Source of the DNA: Pieris napi
Lineage: Eukaryota > Arthropoda > Insecta > Lepidoptera > Pieridae
Direction: 5' to 3'
NCBI RefSeq assembly: GCF_905475465.1
Contig: NC_062241.1
Span: 4,960,001 to 5,024,000, forward strand
Length of the DNA stretch: 64,000 bases
Positions 58,091 through 64,000 of this stretch are shown in pieces. The notes beneath the pieces were generated by a model. It was not told the DNA's origin and ran no database searches. It saw only the letters and a program-made list of their open reading frames with translations. Each line of letters starts with the position of its first letter. The first letter of the stretch is position 1. A program made the position numbers and the translations under genes.

Positions 58091-58494
58091 TTTGTGTTGT
58101 TAAAAAAATTATAGTATAGGAAATATAAAGAATTCCGAAATTGCACAGTAACAAATGCTCCTTCAATAATGTGACAGTACAAATGTCACTGCAATAAATG
58201 CTCTTTACAGTAATTTCTACGTATTTACCTCGAACTTTATTTGGTATTATGTTTAAGCAACACGGTCGTAGATACAAAATAACCACGTAGAAAGTTAAGC
58301 AAATTTTTCTTTCTCACTTCACTTGCATATATTTTATTGTTCACGTTTTTTTTTTTAGTCACCAACACAATAACACTTTTGAAAAGTAGATATTTTGTAT
58401 TTATTCCGTTGTCCACAAAGTAACTATCTTTTCCAGGGATAGATATTCCGCTGATATTGTTTAATTATTACTTTTTATAGTATATTTTTACCAT

Positions 58495-61400
58495 TAACTA
58501 TATTTAATTGATTTTTTTTTTTGTGGACTCGATGCAAACGTTACGACTACCCTCTGACATCATGAAAAGACTATATTATATATATATATATATGATAACT
58601 ATATTATATACTAAATATAAACAAGTTTATACGCCAATAAAAAAACCGCATATATTTAAGTACTTAAAAATTAGCAGGATCTTATGGTATGTAGATACAA
58701 TATTTTTTTCTAAAGAATTCAGATGCCATAGCTCTTCTTGCCGTCACTTTTACATATTGTAGGTGTAAATACTACACGTATACTATTAGAGCGATGTATG
58801 ATCATCAGTTTCGTTTTTGATATATCTTACACGGTTAGATATTATATCATTTATTGATTTTTACAAGCAAGTAGGTAATCAGATTTCTATGTCTGACATA
58901 TTTTAGTTTTTTTTTTTAAAATTCCTGTTCACCGTACGACGAAATGAATGACCCCCATGAATAGTATGACCCACTAGGACACATCCAGAACAAAAAACTT
59001 ACTATAACATTTATTATTAATATTTAATTTAATTCACAAAATCGAATACACGTTTATTAGTTAATTAAACACTGCCTTCGTGGTTTTATTATTGCACGTG
59101 CGTTGAAAAAACATTCGTCTAACAATGGATTATGCTGGGACAATAGGTTCACATACCTTCTAAATCTAAAACGGTATAATAACGTTATTATTCAAATAAA
59201 AGCAAAATTTTGCCCGCCAATTATTGACATAAAAATTATATATGTGAATACCAATCTTATAAAGAGAAATCATCTATTTATCCGTTGACAAAGATTATAG
59301 AGGCTAATATAAAAATGAGATATACATATAGGGTAAACAGACAGTCATTGGACAATTAAGCGAATAAAATAGTTTGAAGATTTTTTTTCCTTCGACTATT
59401 TCAGTATCTCATAAACTGTAGAGATATTTGGAAACTAGATAAAATGAGCTATCATAACAATTAATTAAAAACCTTACTTCTTGTGAACAGTTGAAAAATA
59501 TTATTATATTTAAAAAAATGAACAAAAAACACAGTTATTGGACAAAAATTATAATTATTGGACGGTCGGAAACAATTATTGGACAGTCAATTAATATAGT
59601 GAAATTATAGTTAAACACGTAATAAAACACTATAAGAACATTATGTATAATATTATTAGAACAAAAATAGCTTTTTTAATTCAAAAAATATATAAACACC
59701 TCTTAAAACTAAGTCATAATATGTCAATTATTCATGATTTACGCTTGGTGAGTAGTATCCTGTGCTATAATTGAAGTTTCAGGGGGTCTAGCCATATTGG
59801 TGTCGAAAAGTATTCTACATACACTACCGCTTTTGCGTAATTGTACTGTCGAAAACGCTTCGTTCGTAGCCAAGAGGCATGTCGATACATTACCGCAAAG
59901 TCGACAGCGTAGATGCGAGCTGCTGTTCGTAGCACCTTATTCCGTCATATTGTCTCTGGATTAAATGTATTCCTAATGTCACTTTTATAAACAAATAAAA
60001 GTTAAAACTTTACAATATTATTGTAAATTTGCAATTGGAAGCTGCAAAAGGGACATTAGAATGTTAGCAAGGTCGGAACAGTTTTCGATTTAAGTGGAAT
60101 TTACGGAAGGTGCAAAGTGAATAGGTATATAAATTTAATTGCATGTTTAAATTAATTATGGTTTGTTTCATGTTTTGTCAGAAATTTAAGGTTTTAACAA
60201 ATAAATACAATATTTTGAAATTGCATAATCGCGATATATAATTAGTAGTACTCATACTTTGATATTTTTAGGATTTGACCTCACAACTAATCTGTAAAAT
60301 GAAGAAGCAACATATTTTGTTACCGGTTAGAAGAAACAATAGAAATAGTACTGTGGATTGATAAATAAAGATTAAAAAACAGAAAAAAAACGTAGACTAG
60401 TGTGAACACTGAAATTAGAGTTTGATTTAAGCTTTAATTAGGTTTGGTGTTTGTGCTTTAACATTTTTAATGTCAATTTGAAAGCAGTTTTGTATATAAG
60501 TGTAGATTTTATTAGTGATTTGCTACTAGTTGGAATTATCTCTGTTTATGTCCAACAAACAATTTCAGTTTAAGTTGGAGTCATAAAGGTTGATTGTTTA
60601 TAATAAATTTATACTTTTAGAAAGTGAGAATTGAAAAGCAGCAAGTACTCAATGAAATGAAAAGAGGGATTAATAAAAATTATAAAATATAAACTTAGTC
60701 TGGTATGAAATTATAACCCTTAATCAACCTTTGACTCCATATTGATGCTCCAACATCTTTGATATAAATTAAAGTTTGATGCTGATTTTAAGTTAAATTT
60801 TTGTCAATTAACTCAGTGATTTTCTACTAGTTAATATGTAAATGCAAAATCTTTATAAGTAAGAAATGAATAAACATTGTATGTTATGTATTAGTCAGTT
60901 TTATTTTTGGTAATTTATTTACCTATGTCTTCTTTAGTAGGACAAGCCATTAAAGTGGTTCACAATATTAGTTTATTTTACAAGAATATACAGATAATGC
61001 ATATATGAATGACCCGTACCTACTAATAGTTAGGAATATTAAACAAACGGGTAGCAAAATAAAAATGTTTCAGTTATGGTTATTTTTTATTAAAATAAGG
61101 CACCAAATATCTTCCTTAACATAATGCAGTCTACATAGAAAAATAAGCATATGTAACAACTTATTAAACAATACAGACATTACTACTGAACACACACAGG
61201 TGCACCAAATTAAATGCATTACTACCTAATGTACATGTATTCATATTTATATATGTAGATAATTAACTAATAAAAAACTAAAAATAGTGATTGTTTCCTT
61301 AACACAACAATTGTAAATAATAATAGTTATTGTAAAGATATAATTCTTCCCAAAATCTACAAATGCAGTTTGTTTATAACAATATCTCATTAACATTCAA

Positions 61401-62440
61401 ACTGCTGAACTTATTAAGATTAAATGTGGAAGAACATAGTTTCAGTTACTGTTTCCTGTTCTTGAGGTAATGTTACTTAACCAACCATTATTTCATACTC
61501 CACTTGTCTTATTTTTTACATTATTCATAAAATGCTTCATTCCCCATTATCAAATTCATTTTCAGGTACATAATATAACACTTAAATTAATTAAAAGATA
61601 AAACTTTAATAAAACTTGTCCATTTGTGGTTTTTTAAATACTTTTAGTTGTCTTATTAGCTTCTCTATTTCTGAAAAGAAAATATTTTAGTTAGTACTTT
61701 GATCAAATAGAAAACTGACAAACTAAACTGTAAGATCGGTCCAAGGTTTGTTCAATAGGTAACTTTAATATTAAAACTCTTTACTTAATTCTAAACTTAA
61801 AAATATACTCAATTTGTCACTTTGCTGCTTATTGTCAATTAAAGTTTTTAATAACCAAACAATGTCAGTAACTCCCAAGGGACTTGAATTCAAACTTCTC
61901 ATTCATTAACAATATTATAATAACTTCTCTAGTATATTAACTTAGTAAATAATTAAAGAAAATATCTGTTTACCATTACTTAGTATTGCTCACTAGATTT
62001 TATATTTCCAAAGTTCATAAAGTATAAATCCACTTTATTTGATTAATTTAAATCAATATTATATCATTAGCTTATATTATAATTACAATAAAATATATTT
62101 AGAACTACTAATTATGTTCATTAGTGTTAAAAAAAGACAGATAACAAATTAAAACCATTTCGTTAAACGTCCAAAATATGACCATGTTTTTAAAACGGTA
62201 GCCATTAAAGATGGCAATAGTTGTACTGAATTATTGCAAACAGCAGCTTTTGAGATCACGCTAAAACATGGCGGAAAAACGCCGTTTTTTCTACACTGCC
62301 GAAACATAAATTGGCCGTTGGCTACCGAATAGCGTAAGCGTTAATGTGTGTCTTTTCGTAGCACTGTCATGGCGTCGCTTATTGTATCCCGACTCACGCT
62401 TATAAGGCCTAGGCTGGGAACCTTAAGTTGGCGGGGGGAA
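58495..62440. other. AT-rich intergenic; four TTGGAC repeats; two GC-richer patches
   Basis: No gene recognised. ATTGGAC-type motifs occur at 59346, 59535, 59555 and 59576. GC-richer patches lie at 59800-59960 and 62190-62420; the latter has AAGATGGC and ACATGGCGG cores like a TATA-less promoter. A worn SINE-A-like piece is near 58860-58940. The rest is low complexity. Confidence 0.35.
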
Positions 62441-64000
62441 ATTAATTTTTTGCACTTTTTTTTGGCTCTATCAACTGTTCGTTAACTGTTCTTCATTGTT
62501 CTATCAAAAAAAAATTTTGTTCGTTCTTATTTTTATTTTTTTTTAATTATAAAAAAATTGACCCTCAATTTGGCACAAACTATAGATATTTTGATATTTT
62601 TTTTCTTTCTAATAGTTTAGAACTATTCAATAACTGTTCGTTCAAAATAAACAACTGTTCGGCTTTCATTATCCTGTAATTTAATAATAATTAACATTTT
62701 TTTATAAATCTTAATTAAATGTTATTGCGCATGCGCAGTATCAATGCGCATAGTTCTCATAAATTATGCGCGGCCTATTTGAATTCGATTCAAAGAGACA
62801 ACACAACAATAACAGCAACAACAACAAAATCATCATCATCACCCGGTTTTTACTTTCATTTATATTTTGTTATTTTATACAAACAAAATGAACTCTTTCT
62901 TAACATCTAAAGTCGTATTTCTTGTACTTATCCATTCTTTTAACATTCCTGATTAAATATATTGATTGAGAAAAATAGAAAAGGATTAGTCCCATGCAAA
63001 CTATATATTTATATATTGATACAATATATTCTAGAACCAATTTCTTTTTCATTCTCAGTCAATATTTTTAATTATTCATTTAAAATAGATGATAATATAA
63101 TTTCATTTTCGAATACGAAAACTTTAACAAATTTTTTCTGTACTACTTACGTTATAAGTTGACTTAGATTTTTACTTCAAAATTAATATAAAAGAATTTT
63201 AATTTAAAATTAATATCATTTTTGTATTTGTAGGTGGCAATTTTATCTTATTTATATTTTTTTGAAGACATGCTTTACATCATAATGACTAACTTAAAAT
63301 GTAAGATTATAGAGAGGTGAATTTAATGAAAAAAAAAAAATTATTCTCTCGAATGATTTAATGAATTTTACAATGAAATACGTTTATCACCGTTTTTTTT
63401 ATAAACGAAGCTTTAAGAAGATCCATATCTTCACCAACATATACCTACTAAGATTTAAAGGAAATAAAAATATTGTTTTATCAGTTCCTTTATTTTTACT
63501 CAATTACATAAGATATAATCAAAGAACTCCGTTGAAAAGGAAAACAAAATATTGTATATAAATAATTACGAACATTTTTATCTGAATTTAAAATATGAAA
63601 TTTAAAAAAGACATCAAATTCCATTTAGGCTGCCGAATGATATTTATTATTATTATTATTATTAATGATGATGATGATGATGATTTCGTTGTTGTTGCTG
63701 TTATTGTTGTGTTGTCTCTTTGAATCGAATTCAAATAGGCCGCGCATAATTTATGAGAACTATGCGCATTGATACTGCGCATGTGCAATAACATTTAATT
63801 AAGATTTATAAAAAAAAGTTAATTATTATTAAATTACAGGATAATGAAAGCCGAACAGTTGTTTATTTTGAACGAACAGTTATTGAATAGTTCTAAACTA
63901 TTAGAAAGAAAAAAAAAATCAAAATATCTATAGTTCGTGCCAAATTGAGGGTAAATTTTTTTATAATTAAAAAAAAAATAAAAATAAGAACGAACAAAAA
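62441..64000. mobile_element. Long-TIR element, cut by the window end
   Basis: 62513-62841 is inverted at about 63645-64000, with paired coordinates summing to about 126513 and few indels. Between them lie about 800 bp of AT-rich non-coding DNA. The arms hold TGCGCATGCGCA, (AAC)n and (ATC)n microsatellites, and AACTGTTCG at 62473, 62632 and 62653 (plus AACTGTTCT at 62484), mirrored at 63852 and 63873. The left end is near 62441 but the right end is outside the window. No transposase frame, so non-autonomous. Confidence 0.75.

Larger units (their letters stand above)
54181..58494 (-). mobile_element. Structurally complete two-ORF LINE (RTE-like)
   Basis: Contains, 5' to 3' on the minus strand, a 5' UTR of about 400 bp, ORF1 (58090-57344), ORF2 (57340-54338) and a 3' UTR of about 155 bp ending in a TTTTATTTA-type repeat tail. 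An 8-bp TAACTATA occurs on both sides (54173-54180, 58495-58502) and is a plausible target duplication, which sets the ends given. Both frames are intact, so the copy is young and might be active. Confidence 0.8.

Noticed and set aside
58560..58620. TA-rich tract as promoter TATA elements
   Set aside because: Simple (TA)n microsatellite with no gene nearby.

Overview
The window looks like intergenic and regulatory DNA of a moth or butterfly (Lepidoptera). It is AT-rich and packed with repeat classes typical of that order: tRNA-derived SINEs with TGGCCTAGTGGC / GGTTCGA boxes, small non-autonomous Helitrons ending in CTAG|T, many 5'-truncated non-LTR retrotransposon (LINE) tails, and numerous MITEs. 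I cannot name the species.

The only host gene I can support is at the left edge on the minus strand: the first coding exon of spineless (the insect aryl hydrocarbon receptor, bHLH-PAS). It is recognised from the N-terminal signature SQLGTVYATKRRRRNGK followed by a good splice donor (about 2874-2885). A GC-box/CCAAT promoter-like stretch lies upstream (about 3540-3700). Positions 1-2873 would be the start of its first intron. Most of the remaining 60 kb would be DNA upstream of spineless, so unlabelled stretches may hold its enhancers or boundary elements. One such candidate is a cluster of five GCGCCATCTA-type motifs at 47942-48224.

The rest is mobile DNA. A structurally complete LINE lies on the minus strand at about 54181-58494, with ORF1 and an intact endonuclease/reverse transcriptase ORF2. 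The two ORFs share one frame, separated by a single UAA, and ORF2 has no usable AUG. A younger jockey-like LINE copy (45186-46430) keeps an open RT reading frame. Many shorter LINE tails belong to at least five groups, called A to E below; group C is the jockey-like one.

The most unusual structures are three large foldback elements: 10385-11822, 26789-29079 and 32429-33054. All have termini of the TAGACCA type and 3-bp target duplications (TAA, ATG, CAA), and no sequence similarity in the arms is obvious to me beyond the ends. The largest carries 14 exact copies of TGTACGGC/GCCGTACA arranged as inverted pairs with constant 49-bp but unrelated spacers, the pairs repeating about every 141 bp. 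The third shows a similar period of about 139-140 bp with another motif. This regular, spacing-conserved architecture is the best candidate here for an undescribed system.
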